From: Arthrobacter sp. 24S4-2
Lineage (GTDB): Bacteria > Actinomycetota > Actinomycetes > Actinomycetales > Micrococcaceae
Direction of reading: 5' to 3'
NCBI RefSeq assembly: GCF_005280255.1
Contig: NZ_CP040018.1
Location: forward strand, 4,650,001 to 4,714,000
Length of the DNA: 64,000 nt
In this document: in pieces, positions 43,839 through 52,942 of the stretch
Layout of the letters: each line of letters begins with the position of its first letter
How positions within the stretch are numbered: position 1 is the stretch's first letter
Program-made: the position numbers and the translations under genes
Notes under the pieces: model-generated
Database searches by the model: none
What the model was told of the DNA's origin: nothing
What the model saw: only the letters and a program-made list of their open reading frames with translations

Positions 43839-45308
43839 TCAGGCTACGGATCCGGCCCGTCTGCCGAAAACGGCACCCGCGGCAAGTCCGCTGCCGCCCG
43901 GGTAATTGCCGCTAAACAGTCCTCCGAGGGCTTCCCCGCACGCCAACAGACCCGGAACCGGGTTGCCTGCACTGTTCAGCACCCGTCCGTACGTGTCCGT
44001 CTTAAGCCCGCCGAAAGTGAAGGTCACCCCGCAGGTGACAGGGAAGGCGTAGAAGGGTGGCGTGTCCAGCGCCAGCGCCCAGTTGCTCTTACGCGGCTCC
44101 ACCCCGGATGCCCTGCCGTCTTTGATGTTGGGGTCGAAAGGTTTCGTCGCGTCGATCCGGGAGTTGTAGTCACCGACCGTGCGCTCCAGCACCACGGGGT
44201 CAATACCCGCTCTCGCCGCGAGGGCAGGAAGCGAATCTTCCCTCATCACTGATACCCCGGGCATGTCGTACTCCTCCGCACGGAGCATTGGGCGGGTCGT
44301 TGCGTCGAATATCTGAAAGGCTACGGAGCCTGGCTGGTTGAGGATGTCCTGTCCGTAGCGCGCATACGTGTAATTGCGGAAGTCAGCGCCTTCGTCGATG
44401 AAGCGTTCACCGTTTCGGTTGGCGACTATGCCCAACGGGTATCCGCCGCGGGTCAACTGATTGGTCAGTTCGAAGTTGCTTTCGTTCTCTGCAAACCCTG
44501 CATCCCACGCGACGCTGTGGCAGGTAGACCAGTCCCCGCCCTTAGCTGCCCCGGCGTCCAGTGCAGCAAGAATCATTTCCCCGGTGTTGCCGGGAGTTCC
44601 GCGTACCTTGGCGTTCTGCCAGCCTTCGCCGAGGTAGCGCCGACGCATTTCCGGATTGGCCTCAAACCCTCCCGAAGCCAGGATCACAGATTGGGCCCGT
44701 ACCTCTCCACTTTCACCCGTGTCAGTCCGGTAGCCGGCCCCGACCACACGTCCACCGTCAATGATCAGACCGGTCCCGGCGTGACCGTAACGAACAGCAA
44801 CGCCGGCACGGGCGGCGGCCTCCCTATGGTCTTCCATCAAGCCTTTTCCGCCACCGACGTTGCCGATGTGCAGGCCGCCCCAAAACAGAAATGATCCGTC
44901 CGGCCGACTGTAGGCCTGACGTTCATACATCAGCCGGTATTTCAGGCCCTGCCGCTGGAGCCAGCGTAGGGTTCCATGGCTTTCTTCGACCAGTACGCGG
45001 GAGAGTTCGGGGTCATTACGGCCCTCTGAAACTTTCTCGAGATCCGCGAGGTAGTCTTCCGCAATGTACGGGGGAACCTCCGTGGCGGAATGTCGTTCGT
45101 CGGGCTCAATGAAGTCGGTGATGTCGGCGAGACCCCCATGCGGAATGCGGGTGGCTCCGGCGGTGTAGTAGCTGTTGCCTCCCGCGAGGTCTCGAACGGC
45201 CTTCTCCAGCAGCACCACGGAGCGTCCCCGCTCGGCCGCCGCCAGCGCGGCCGTAAATCCGGCGTTGCCGCCGCCAACGACCAGCACGTCAACCATCTTG
45301 TCCATCAT
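43839..45308 (-). CDS. tcuA: FAD-dependent tricarballylate dehydrogenase, TcuA-like
   Basis: A flavoprotein of the fumarate reductase/succinate dehydrogenase family, 489 residues, expected to oxidise tricarballylate to cis-aconitate. VDVLVVGGGNAGFTAALAAAERG is the dinucleotide site; NSYYTAGATRIPHGG, RNGERFIDEGADFRN and the end LFSGNYPGGSGLAAGAVFGRRAG match TcuA closely. GGAGGA precedes ATG 45308 by four bases. TcuB, the usual electron-transfer partner, is not in the window, so the electron acceptor here is unknown. Confidence 0.85.
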   Translation of the reverse strand: MMDKMVDVLVVGGGNAGFTAALAAAERGRSVVLLEKAVRDLAGGNSYYTAGATRIPHGGLADITDFIEPDERHSATEVPPYIAEDYLADLEKVSEGRNDPELSRVLVEESHGTLRWLQRQGLKYRLMYERQAYSRPDGSFLFWGGLHIGNVGGGKGLMEDHREAAARAGVAVRYGHAGTGLIIDGGRVVGAGYRTDTGESGEVRAQSVILASGGFEANPEMRRRYLGEGWQNAKVRGTPGNTGEMILAALDAGAAKGGDWSTCHSVAWDAGFAENESNFELTNQLTRGGYPLGIVANRNGERFIDEGADFRNYTYARYGQDILNQPGSVAFQIFDATTRPMLRAEEYDMPGVSVMREDSLPALAARAGIDPVVLERTVGDYNSRIDATKPFDPNIKDGRASGVEPRKSNWALALDTPPFYAFPVTCGVTFTFGGLKTDTYGRVLNSAGNPVPGLLACGEALGGLFSGNYPGGSGLAAGAVFGRRAGSVA

Positions 45309-45338
45309 TCGTTCCTCCACATCGGTTGTATGAATACC

Positions 45339-45367
45339 ACTGTATACAGTCGTATTCTGCTGGTCAA
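45339..45367 (-). promoter_or_regulatory. tcuA promoter overlapped by ACTGTATACAGT
   Basis: On the minus strand TTGACC (45367-45362) and TACAGT (45344-45339) are 17 bases apart. The -10 box is part of the perfect 12-bp palindrome ACTGTATACAGT (45339-45350), so binding there would exclude polymerase. Confidence 0.6.
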
Positions 45368-45483
45368 GGTACGGTGCCTGGACGTGAATGACGGTTAACG
45401 GGCGCAGGGAACCCGACCGGTGTGCGGTCAGGCTCCCTGCAGATTTTCGGGACGAGCGGCCGCTGCTGCGGCCGTGATGGGGA

Positions 45484-45906
45484 TCAGTCGGTCTTGGCTA
45501 CGTATACGTCGCATGGCGCGTTGTGGGCGACGGTGTTCGCGACGCTGCCCAGTACCCGCCCCAGGCCTTGCATCCGGCGGTTCCCGACGACAATGAGCTT
45601 TGCAGCCAGGCGCTCGGCTTCTGCGATGAGAACCTCGTGGGGTCTTCCCAGTGCGGCGGTATAGGTGGTGGCGACGCCGCTTGCTCCCAATTGGGTTGCT
45701 ACACGCTGTGCAACCTTTGTGGCCTCGGCCGCATTAGAGACCGTCCAGTCCTCGCCTGCTATTTCCACCACCTCGGTCTTGTCGCTAGCGTAGGCCGTCA
45801 CGACATTCAGGGTTGCGCCCATGCCTGCGGCCAGGTCCGCTGCAGTGCGGGCAGCCCGCATTGCCGTCTCTGATCCGTCGACTCCGACAATAATGATTCC
45901 GGACAT
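45484..45906 (-). CDS. universal stress protein (UspA family)
   Basis: A single-domain Usp of 140 residues: IIIVGVDGSETAMRAARTAADLA at the start and the ATP-binding G-x2-G-x9-G-S signature in GNRRMQGLGRVLGSVAN, ending in HNAPCDVYVAKTD. GAGGAGA precedes the ATG. It lies between tcuA and the second GntR gene in the same direction; a link to tricarboxylate use is only positional. Confidence 0.88.
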   Translation of the reverse strand: MSGIIIVGVDGSETAMRAARTAADLAAGMGATLNVVTAYASDKTEVVEIAGEDWTVSNAAEATKVAQRVATQLGASGVATTYTAALGRPHEVLIAEAERLAAKLIVVGNRRMQGLGRVLGSVANTVAHNAPCDVYVAKTD

Positions 45907-45998
45907 GGTAAATCTCCTCTAGCTCGAACGTGGTTCTGCCGCCCGCCCCCTTGGGACAGGCCGGTGCGATGAAACGGCGGCCAGCATGGACTGCGCCG

Positions 45999-46658
45999 CT
46001 ACGGAGCGGGGATCTCCTGCGCATCGATATACATTTCGATGCGAATGTTCTTTGCAACTTCCAGGTGGGCGCTGGCGATCCTCCCGGCCCTGTCTGCATC
46101 ACGGTCCCGGATAGCGGCAACCAGCTCCTCGTGCTCCTTGAGGACCTGGTTCCAGCGGGCAGGCGTGGAGAGTGTGGTCCCGGGATAACGGATGAAGTGC
46201 ACCAGGATGCGGTCCAGCAGGTCCAGCAGCGCCGCGCTGTGGCTGGCAGCCCAGATGCGCTCGTGAAAGGTGCGGTTGACCGCGGCGAGCTGTGCGGCGG
46301 TGGCTTCCTCGAACTTCAGATCGACCATGCTTTGGTGGGCACGTTCGATCAGCATGAGATCCATGTCCGTGTGACGCAGCGCGGCGGTCTTCGCCGCAGC
46401 CTCTTCAAGGAACGATCTGACCTCGTACAGGTCCAGCATTTCCTCGGGCCGGTACTCCCGGACCTGCATGCGGGAGCCGATGCGCTCCACGAGCCCTTCG
46501 GTTTCGAGCCGGCGCAACGCTTCGCGGATCGGAGTGCGGGACACGCTGTATTTTTTGGCCAACGCATTTTCCACCAGCTGGGCCCTGGGTGGAAGCTCCT
46601 GGGCAATGATGGCGTTTCGAATCATCAGGTACGGACTCATCAGTGCCGGATTGCTCAT
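45999..46658 (-). CDS. GntR family regulator, FCD subfamily (2)
   Basis: A 219-residue paralogue of the regulator at 42243. wHTH: MIRNAIIAQELPPRAQLVENALAKKYSVSRTPIREALRRLETEGLV; FCD domain: MLDLYEVRSFLEEAAAKTAAL, NRTFHERIWAASHSAAL and ASAHLEVAKNIRIEM. GGAGA precedes ATG 46658. It is divergent from PrpF-2 and the ABC operon, with two GTATAC sites between, so it most likely controls them. Confidence 0.88.
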   Translation of the reverse strand: MSNPALMSPYLMIRNAIIAQELPPRAQLVENALAKKYSVSRTPIREALRRLETEGLVERIGSRMQVREYRPEEMLDLYEVRSFLEEAAAKTAALRHTDMDLMLIERAHQSMVDLKFEEATAAQLAAVNRTFHERIWAASHSAALLDLLDRILVHFIRYPGTTLSTPARWNQVLKEHEELVAAIRDRDADRAGRIASAHLEVAKNIRIEMYIDAQEIPAP

Positions 46659-46749
46659 CAGGTTCTCCTCTTCAACGGTGGCGATGGCTGTGCACATAAA
46701 GCCGAGCTTGGTTCAAACGCCATACATCCCGTGGATATTTTAACACGCG

Positions 46750-46870
46750 GTATACATTCAGGACAGCCTGTGGACATGACGCATTCTAGACGACTCACCA
46801 AAGATCTCATTTTGGTAACGAGAGTGTCCCAAGCCACATTTTCGTTGCCCACTCACTCCAAACGGTATAC
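46750..46870. promoter_or_regulatory. two GTATAC operator candidates between GntR-2 and PrpF-2
   Basis: GTATACATTCAGG at 46750 and GTATACATTTAAG at 46865 are near-identical and 115 bases apart, suited to cooperative binding or control of the two divergent promoters separately. Confidence 0.5.
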
Positions 46871-46979
46871 ATTTAAGCGAAAGCGAGAACATTCGACCTA
46901 AAATGTATCGCAACTGACTGAATAATCGACAGGTCGCAGTGACGGTACGCACGCACCAGTCGTCATATAGGAGGTACCC

Positions 46980-48098
46980 ATGACCAGTCCAACCGGCACC
47001 GTCGCCGTAGGAGGATCGGACGCGTCGTTAAGCTCGGTGACCCAGGTCCCGGCGACCCTCGTCCGTGGCGGAACCAGCAAGTGCTGGATATTCCGCCAAA
47101 GCGACCTGCCGCCCGATACTTCAGAGGTGGAACGGCTGCTGGTCCGCACCTTCGGTTCACCGGACCTGCGCCAGATCGACGGAGTTGGCGGTGCGTCCTC
47201 CACGACCAGCAAAGCAATCATCGTCGACGACGAAAAAGCTGCAAATGGCATCGTCGAATATCGATTCGCCCAGATTGCCATCGACAACCCGTCGGTGGAG
47301 TGGGACAGCAACTGTGGCAACTGCGCGACCGGCCTCGGGTTGTATGCCCTGCACGCGGGGCTTGTCCTACCGACTGAGGACGTTTCCCGCGTCACGATCG
47401 TCAACACGGTCACGGGGCTCAGCCTGGTGTGCGAGATTCCCACTCCCGGCGGACAGGTCCCGGCCTATGGAGCGCGACAGCTCCCAGGGCAGCACTATCC
47501 CGGGGTCCCGGTGGACATCATCTTCGAACAGAACAGCTGGTCAAGCTTCGGTGCCGAATTCCCCAGCGGCAAACCCTTGGACGAGGTCACCCTAAGAGGA
47601 AACACCTACCGCGCAACACTGATTGATGCCGGGGCGCCAGCGGCCCTCTTCGACTCCCGAGATCTAGGAGCGACCGGCCAGGAAGGCGCGGAGGACCTTC
47701 AGCACCTGGTCGACTTGGCTCCTGAACTTCGCGCCGCAGCCGCAAAACTCATGAACATCCCGGATCACCTCACCTCCATTCCCAAAGTCGGAATCATCGG
47801 ACCCCCACCTGCAGGCGAAACCGGCGTGTCCGCGCGGATGATATCCATGGGCGCCCTGCACCCCGCCATCGGCCTGACCAGCGCAGTAGCGGTCGCCGCA
47901 GCCTCGGGGCGCCAAGGTTCCGTGGTGGACCAATACCTCGTCAGGCCGGAACATCAGAGCGATCCCAACGGCCTGGTGATCCACATGCTTAACGGCGTCA
48001 CCAGGTCCGCGCTCAACACCCCAGCCCCCACCAAAGTCTCATTCCAGCGATCCGCCCGGGTCATCAGCGAAGGAACGGTCCTCGTCCCGGGTGACTGA
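46980..48098 (+). CDS. PrpF-family isomerase 2
   Basis: An intact 372-residue PrpF protein. VPATLVRGGTSKCWIF near residue 23, IDGVGGASSTTSKAI with the catalytic Lys and WDSNCGNCATGLGLYALHAG with the catalytic Cys define the first half; LIDAGAPAALF and MISMGALHPAIGLTSAVAVAAA the second. PrpF members isomerise double bonds in aconitate-type acids. Next to TcuA it could interconvert trans- and cis-aconitate or a related acid; this is inference. It begins the ABC importer operon. Confidence 0.88.
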   Translation: MTSPTGTVAVGGSDASLSSVTQVPATLVRGGTSKCWIFRQSDLPPDTSEVERLLVRTFGSPDLRQIDGVGGASSTTSKAIIVDDEKAANGIVEYRFAQIAIDNPSVEWDSNCGNCATGLGLYALHAGLVLPTEDVSRVTIVNTVTGLSLVCEIPTPGGQVPAYGARQLPGQHYPGVPVDIIFEQNSWSSFGAEFPSGKPLDEVTLRGNTYRATLIDAGAPAALFDSRDLGATGQEGAEDLQHLVDLAPELRAAAAKLMNIPDHLTSIPKVGIIGPPPAGETGVSARMISMGALHPAIGLTSAVAVAAASGRQGSVVDQYLVRPEHQSDPNGLVIHMLNGVTRSALNTPAPTKVSFQRSARVISEGTVLVPGD

Positions 48099-48134
48099 CC
48101 GGGCGAGAGATCCTCACATTCACAAGGACGTGTC

Positions 48135-49232
48135 ATGAAAATCAGCATCCAGAATCTGCAACTCAAATACGGTGATTTCGTCGCCATCGAAAACCTCAAC
48201 CTCGATATCGGAGACGGTGAGGCACTGGTACTCCTGGGCCAATCGGGCTGCGGCAAGACCAGCACCATGCGCTGCCTGGCCGGTTTGGAGGAGCCGAGCG
48301 CCGGCAGGATCATCATCGATGACGTCGTCGTATTTGATTCGGAAAAAGGCATTAACCTGCCTCCCAATAAGCGCAACGTCGGCATGGTCTTCCAGTCCTA
48401 CGCCGTTTGGCCCCACATGACCGTCTTCCAGAACGTTGCCTATTCCCTGAACCTGCAGAAACTCTCCAAGAAAGGGGTCAAGGAACGCGTGACGGAAGTC
48501 CTGACGATGGTCGGACTGGAAAAATTTGCCGAGCGTGGCGCCAGCCTTCTGAGCGGCGGGCAGATGCAGCGCGTGGCCTTGGCCCGCAGCCTTGTCATGC
48601 GCCCCAGCGTGCTGATGCTTGACGAGCCTCTCTCGAACCTGGATGCAAGGCTTCGTGACAGACTCCGCGTCGAACTTCGTGAAATCCAGCTGCGCCTGGG
48701 CCTGACATGCGTTTATGTGACGCACGACCAGCACGAAGCCTTCGCCCTGGCCGACCGCATTGCCCTGCTGCAAGGGGGCAAGATCGTTCAGATCGGAGGC
48801 CCGCGCGAGATGTACGAAACGCCGGCCAGCGCCTCCATCGCCCACTTCCTCGGCGTCTCCAACGTCATGGACTGCGAGACTGTCGCCGCCGGAGACGGTT
48901 CCTCGTCCGCGACGGTCGCCGGACACGACTTCACTGTTCACTCCTCGCAACGCATCCCCTCCGGCACCCCGGAAATGAAGGTATGCATGCGGGCGGAAGA
49001 CCTCCAGATCAGCGCCCAGCCCAAAACTGCAGCCAACGCGTGGAAGGGGAAAGTCATGGTCGCCGGGTTCCAGGGCAACGATGTCCGATACGCCGTCGAA
49101 CTGGACAGCGGTCTTGAACTTGACGCCCTCGGAACGGTCAAGCGCGGGGAACAACACGAAGTGGGGGACTCCGTCTGGGTCACCATCGAGCCCGGTCAGG
49201 TCCAGATCCTCCCCGCGGAGGTGCTCGTATGA
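48135..49232 (+). CDS. ABC importer ATPase (Fbp/Pot type)
   Basis: A 365-residue ATPase. Walker A is LGQSGCGKTSTMR, the Q-loop follows at VFQSYAVWPHM, the signature is LSGGQMQRVALARSL, Walker B is VLMLDEPLSNLDA and the switch His is in VTHDQHEA. A C-terminal TOBE domain (residues ~280-365) is typical of iron, polyamine and sulfate importers. Its stop overlaps the permease ATG (ATGA). Confidence 0.93.
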   Translation: MKISIQNLQLKYGDFVAIENLNLDIGDGEALVLLGQSGCGKTSTMRCLAGLEEPSAGRIIIDDVVVFDSEKGINLPPNKRNVGMVFQSYAVWPHMTVFQNVAYSLNLQKLSKKGVKERVTEVLTMVGLEKFAERGASLLSGGQMQRVALARSLVMRPSVLMLDEPLSNLDARLRDRLRVELREIQLRLGLTCVYVTHDQHEAFALADRIALLQGGKIVQIGGPREMYETPASASIAHFLGVSNVMDCETVAAGDGSSSATVAGHDFTVHSSQRIPSGTPEMKVCMRAEDLQISAQPKTAANAWKGKVMVAGFQGNDVRYAVELDSGLELDALGTVKRGEQHEVGDSVWVTIEPGQVQILPAEVLV

Positions 49233-51016
49233 GTATCAAAACGCCTCTGGCAGCCCCCACCATCGCAGCCGGGGAACGGAACACCGGACCGGCACGCCAC
49301 CGCCGCGTCAAAGCACTGGCAAATCTGCGCAAAAGCACACCTGCGATGATCATCATCGCAATACTGAGTGTCCTGGTAGTGCTCCCGCTGGCGCTGGTCC
49401 TGCTTGCTGCGTTCTCGGACGCAGTTCCCCGCCCCGGAAACATCTCCCTCGGCGGACTGACCCTTGAGAACCTCGTGCTCCTGGCCACTCCCGAGGCCCT
49501 CGGAGCCCTCGGCAATTCGCTCATGGTAGGCGCCGGTTCAGCGGTCGTGGCACTGATCATCGGTGCGTTTCTCGCGTTCGTCTGTGCACGCACCGACGCC
49601 CCGATGCGCAAGTTCATCTTCTTCATCGGCATGGCTCCCATGTTCATTCCGGCACTCGTCGGGGCCCTGGCCTGGTCACTGCTCTCCTCCCCCAGCGCCG
49701 GCTACCTCAATATTCTGCTCCGGGACCTGGGCGTGGACTTCGTCATCAACATCTACAGCCTGTCTGGCCTGATCTTCGTACTCGGCATTTTTTACGCCCC
49801 GTATGCTTTCCTCCTCATGCACAGCTCGTTGTCCATGATGAACGCGGACCTCGAAGAAGCCGCGACAGTCCATGGGGCAACACTGAAGACCATGTTGCGG
49901 ACAGTCACCCTCCCGTTGGCGCTGCCGGCTGTCCTCGGGTCAGCAATTCTCGTTTTCGCCCTGACCATGGAAAACTTTCCCGTCGCCCAAGTGATCGGTA
50001 ACCCGGCAGGCATCGACACACTGCCCACGTACATCTACCGGCTGATGAACGCGACACCGGCCAAGAGCAACCAGGCAGCCAGCATCGCCATCGTTCTGAC
50101 CGCAGCCCTGCTCATCATCACCGTCGTTCAGCAGCGCATCATCAACAAACGTAAGTTCACCACCGTGACCGGAAAAGGTAACAGGCCCCGACAAGTACCG
50201 TTGCGGAACCTGCGCTGGCCGTTCACCATCATCGCCCTGGCCTACTTTGCGGTCGCGGTCATCCTTCCGATGCTTGCACTGCTGACAGCCTCAATGCAGG
50301 CCACACCGTTCGTCGCCTCAATTCCACAGCTCTTTGAAACCGGGGCGCTCAGCTTCTCCAAGCTCGGTGACGTCCTTATCTCCCACGATTTCCAGCTCGC
50401 TCTGCGCAACAGCGTCCTCGTGGCGATTTTCGCCGCCGCGGCAGGGACAACGCTGAGCTTCGTCGCCTCCTACGTCCGCTACCGGACCAAGTCCCGCGGC
50501 GGCCAACTCATCGAGCTGATAGCCATGACCCCGCTGGCGGTCCCCGCCATCGTTATGGGGATCGGACTGCTCTGGACGTGGCTGCTACTGCCCGTGCCTG
50601 TCTACGGAACACTGGCCATCCTCGCCATAGCCTGTGTGGCAGTCTTCCTGCCCCAGGGCTACCGCGGCATCTCGGCCTCGATGCTGCAAATGGACCAGGA
50701 CCTGGAAGACAGCGCCGTCATGCTCGGTGCCCGCCGGGCGAAAGCCATCATCTCCGTCACTCTTCCACTCATGCGCGTCGGCATCACGTCCTCATTCCTC
50801 CTCTTCCTCATGCTCTCAATGAGGGAGCTCAGCGCCTCAATCTTCCTCTTCACATCCAATACCCGGATCCTCTCGATTCTGGTATTCGACAACTTCGACA
50901 ACGGACAAAGCCAATCCGCCGCCGCGGTCAGCGTTCTGTACATCGTCGTCATCGCCGTGCTGGCCGTGATCGCCCAAAAAGTGGGCGCCGACCGCAAGCT
51001 CGACACCATCAAATAG
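49229..51016 (+). CDS. ABC importer permease, fused double domain (FbpB-like)
   Basis: A 595-residue membrane protein with two BPD_transp_1 domains in tandem, about twelve segments. Each half has the EAA loop that docks the ATPase: LEEAATVHGATLKTMLRTVTLPLALPAV and LEDSAVMLGARRAKAIISVTLPLMRVGI. This arrangement is standard for Fe3+-type (FbpB/AfuB) importers. It overlaps the ATPase by four bases. Confidence 0.92.
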   Translation: MSIKTPLAAPTIAAGERNTGPARHRRVKALANLRKSTPAMIIIAILSVLVVLPLALVLLAAFSDAVPRPGNISLGGLTLENLVLLATPEALGALGNSLMVGAGSAVVALIIGAFLAFVCARTDAPMRKFIFFIGMAPMFIPALVGALAWSLLSSPSAGYLNILLRDLGVDFVINIYSLSGLIFVLGIFYAPYAFLLMHSSLSMMNADLEEAATVHGATLKTMLRTVTLPLALPAVLGSAILVFALTMENFPVAQVIGNPAGIDTLPTYIYRLMNATPAKSNQAASIAIVLTAALLIITVVQQRIINKRKFTTVTGKGNRPRQVPLRNLRWPFTIIALAYFAVAVILPMLALLTASMQATPFVASIPQLFETGALSFSKLGDVLISHDFQLALRNSVLVAIFAAAAGTTLSFVASYVRYRTKSRGGQLIELIAMTPLAVPAIVMGIGLLWTWLLLPVPVYGTLAILAIACVAVFLPQGYRGISASMLQMDQDLEDSAVMLGARRAKAIISVTLPLMRVGITSSFLLFLMLSMRELSASIFLFTSNTRILSILVFDNFDNGQSQSAAAVSVLYIVVIAVLAVIAQKVGADRKLDTIK

Positions 51017-51053
51017 AGCTGCTCCACCCAAAACAGTTGAAAGGGTCTACACA

Positions 51054-52166
51054 ATGAAGTTAGCGTCCAAAATCCCCCTGATCGGAGCAAGCGTCCTTCT
51101 CTCCCTGGGCATGGCCGCCTGCGGGACACCCCAAAGCAGCAGCGTCGTCACTGCCACTGCCGAAGTCAAAACCGACGACGGGCTCGTCATCAATGGCGAG
51201 TCCATCACGGACAAGGCGACCTATGACAAGGCCAAAACCCAGACGCTGAGCCTCTACTCGGGCTACACCGAGTCATCCGAAAGCGCACTCGTCGCTGCCT
51301 TCACCAAGGACACCGGCATCAAAGTCAACGTCGTGCGATTGACCCCAAACAAACTCGCAGAACGCGTCCTGTCCGAACAGGGCGCCGGCAAGCTCGGGGC
51401 TGACGTGATCCGCACCTCGGACTACCGGATCGCGAAGTCCCTGGAGGACGCCAAAGTCTGGCAGACCTACGACGTCCCCGGCGCCGCGCAGTTCGAGGAC
51501 GTCTCGGTCGACGGCGGACAGTTCACCCGGATGTTCAACTCCATCTACACCATCGGCTACAACACCCAACTGGTAAAGGAGGCCGACGCCCCCAAGTCCT
51601 GGGCCGACGCCGTCAGCGGAAAATATCAGGGCAAGCTCGGCATCGTCCAGGGCGGCTCAGGTGGCAGCACCGCGGCGCTGAACCGGTTCATGGAAACAAA
51701 GATGGGCACGGACTACTTCCAGAAGTACGCGGCACAGAAACCCACCATCTACGACTCCCTCGGCGCCGAAGCCACCGCCCTCGCCCGCGGCGAGGTCGCC
51801 GTAGGAACCGTAACGGTCAGCGGAACCAACATCTCCGCAGTCCAGGACAAAGCGCCCGTAAAGTTCATCGTCCCGGAAGAAGGCCTCGTCGCCTACGACT
51901 ACTACCTCGGCATGGCAGCCTCAGCAACGAACGTCGAGGCCGCCCAGGTATTCATGAATTACAACCTTTCCAAGCACGGACAAAAGGTCTTCGCCCAACT
52001 CGGCGAATACCCCGCCCGAACCGATGTTGAACCCCCCACGATCATGGGCGTCCAGCTCCCTGCAGTCGACTCCGGCAAGGTCTACCGCATGCCAAACACC
52101 GACGCCACCACCTTTGGCAAAGAAGACCTCGCCAAGTGGAACAAGGTCTTCGGCTACAGCAAGTAA
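51054..52166 (+). CDS. extracellular solute-binding lipoprotein (Fbp type)
   Basis: A 370-residue binding protein exported by a lipoprotein signal with lipobox GMAAC near residue 22. TLSLYSGYTESSESALVAAFTKDTGIKVNVVRL opens the fold, as in ferric-binding proteins; YNTQLVKEADAPKSWAD and EGLVAYDYYLGMA follow. No double-Tyr iron site is obvious, so the ligand may be an organic acid or metal-acid complex; the PrpF neighbour favours a tricarboxylate. GAAAGG precedes the ATG. Confidence 0.88.
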   Translation: MKLASKIPLIGASVLLSLGMAACGTPQSSSVVTATAEVKTDDGLVINGESITDKATYDKAKTQTLSLYSGYTESSESALVAAFTKDTGIKVNVVRLTPNKLAERVLSEQGAGKLGADVIRTSDYRIAKSLEDAKVWQTYDVPGAAQFEDVSVDGGQFTRMFNSIYTIGYNTQLVKEADAPKSWADAVSGKYQGKLGIVQGGSGGSTAALNRFMETKMGTDYFQKYAAQKPTIYDSLGAEATALARGEVAVGTVTVSGTNISAVQDKAPVKFIVPEEGLVAYDYYLGMAASATNVEAAQVFMNYNLSKHGQKVFAQLGEYPARTDVEPPTIMGVQLPAVDSGKVYRMPNTDATTFGKEDLAKWNKVFGYSK

Positions 52167-52209
52167 CCGCCGATAGCCGCCCAGGCCATTTCGGCCCGGG
52201 CCGAAAGAC

Positions 52210-52275
52210 GCAGTGGGGCGGCGAATGATGATCACCGGGATCATCGCCAATTCGCAACGCGCGCCGCCCCACTGC
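52210..52275. terminator. large perfect-arm hairpin after the ABC operon
   Basis: Fourteen-base arms (52210-52223 and 52262-52275) are exact inverted repeats; the 38 bases between hold a second hairpin GATGAT/ATCATC. No T-run follows. It may be the operon terminator or the ends of a tiny mobile element. Confidence 0.5.
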
Positions 52276-52442
52276 ACTGACCCGCCACCACAAGAGCAAC
52301 CGCATGAACTGAGTCCAGACGGTCAGTCCGGGGCGCAGAGCATGCAGCCCACCCCTCCCTTCGAGGAGCAAAGTCTCAACAGCGAGAGCCCTGCCGGGTC
52401 CCCGCGGCTGATGTCCAAAGCTGCCAACTGCAAGGATCACCC

Positions 52443-52718
52443 ATGACTACGCATTCGCGCGTCCCCCTGCCGCGAGCAACAACCCCGTCACTGGAACCAG
52501 TACCCAACTGGACCAAGCTCTCCCGCAACGACGAGATCGAAGTGTACGAAGACGGAAAAATCGTTGCATCCGGGACAGTCGACATGATGGCCTTGGACGG
52601 ATCTCTCTTCTGGCTCCTCCAAGACAGCGGAAAAGGCCGCGCCCTATTTCTCCACGGCGACGGGTTGCTTGTCCGCAAGCATTGCCGCCCGCATACTCAC
52701 AGGAATTCCCGGTCGTGA
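52443..52718 (+). CDS. hypothetical protein, 91 residues
   Basis: Not assigned. Core sequence WTKLSRNDEIEVYEDGKIVASGTVDMM and FWLLQDSGKGRALFLHGDGLLVRK looks like a small beta-barrel (SH3-like) and is familiar from Arthrobacter-type genomes. AAGGAT precedes the ATG. The last ten residues (basic, His/Arg-rich) diverge in style from the core, possibly because the adjoining mobile DNA replaced the natural end. Confidence 0.6.
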   Translation: MTTHSRVPLPRATTPSLEPVPNWTKLSRNDEIEVYEDGKIVASGTVDMMALDGSLFWLLQDSGKGRALFLHGDGLLVRKHCRPHTHRNSRS

Positions 52719-52942
52719 CGCCACCATCGCTTTGAAGATCCGCAACCGCGATCAGTGACCATACCTGTCCCGGGTCCAGCAGATATCCGGCTATCGCGCA
52801 CCGCCACGAACGAGGAAGCCAGGACGCCGAGCGCTTAGAAGGCCTGACGGGAACCACTCCGGGCCGACAATAAGGGTCCTCCCGGGGCCAAAAGGACCTG
52901 ACACAGTCAGCCCGGCGCTTGCGCTGAAGAGCAAGCCATACG
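52719..52942. other. left flank of the recombinase trio, no gene seen
   Basis: This 224-base stretch holds no supported gene. Imperfect inverted motifs (CCTGACACAGTCAG near 52890) could be part of an element end, but a convincing match to the right-hand flank near 58185 was not found. Confidence 0.3.

Noticed and set aside
52213..52446. 77-codon frame after the ABC operon
   Set aside because: It is built on the hairpin, is Pro/Ser-rich, and lacks a ribosome site.
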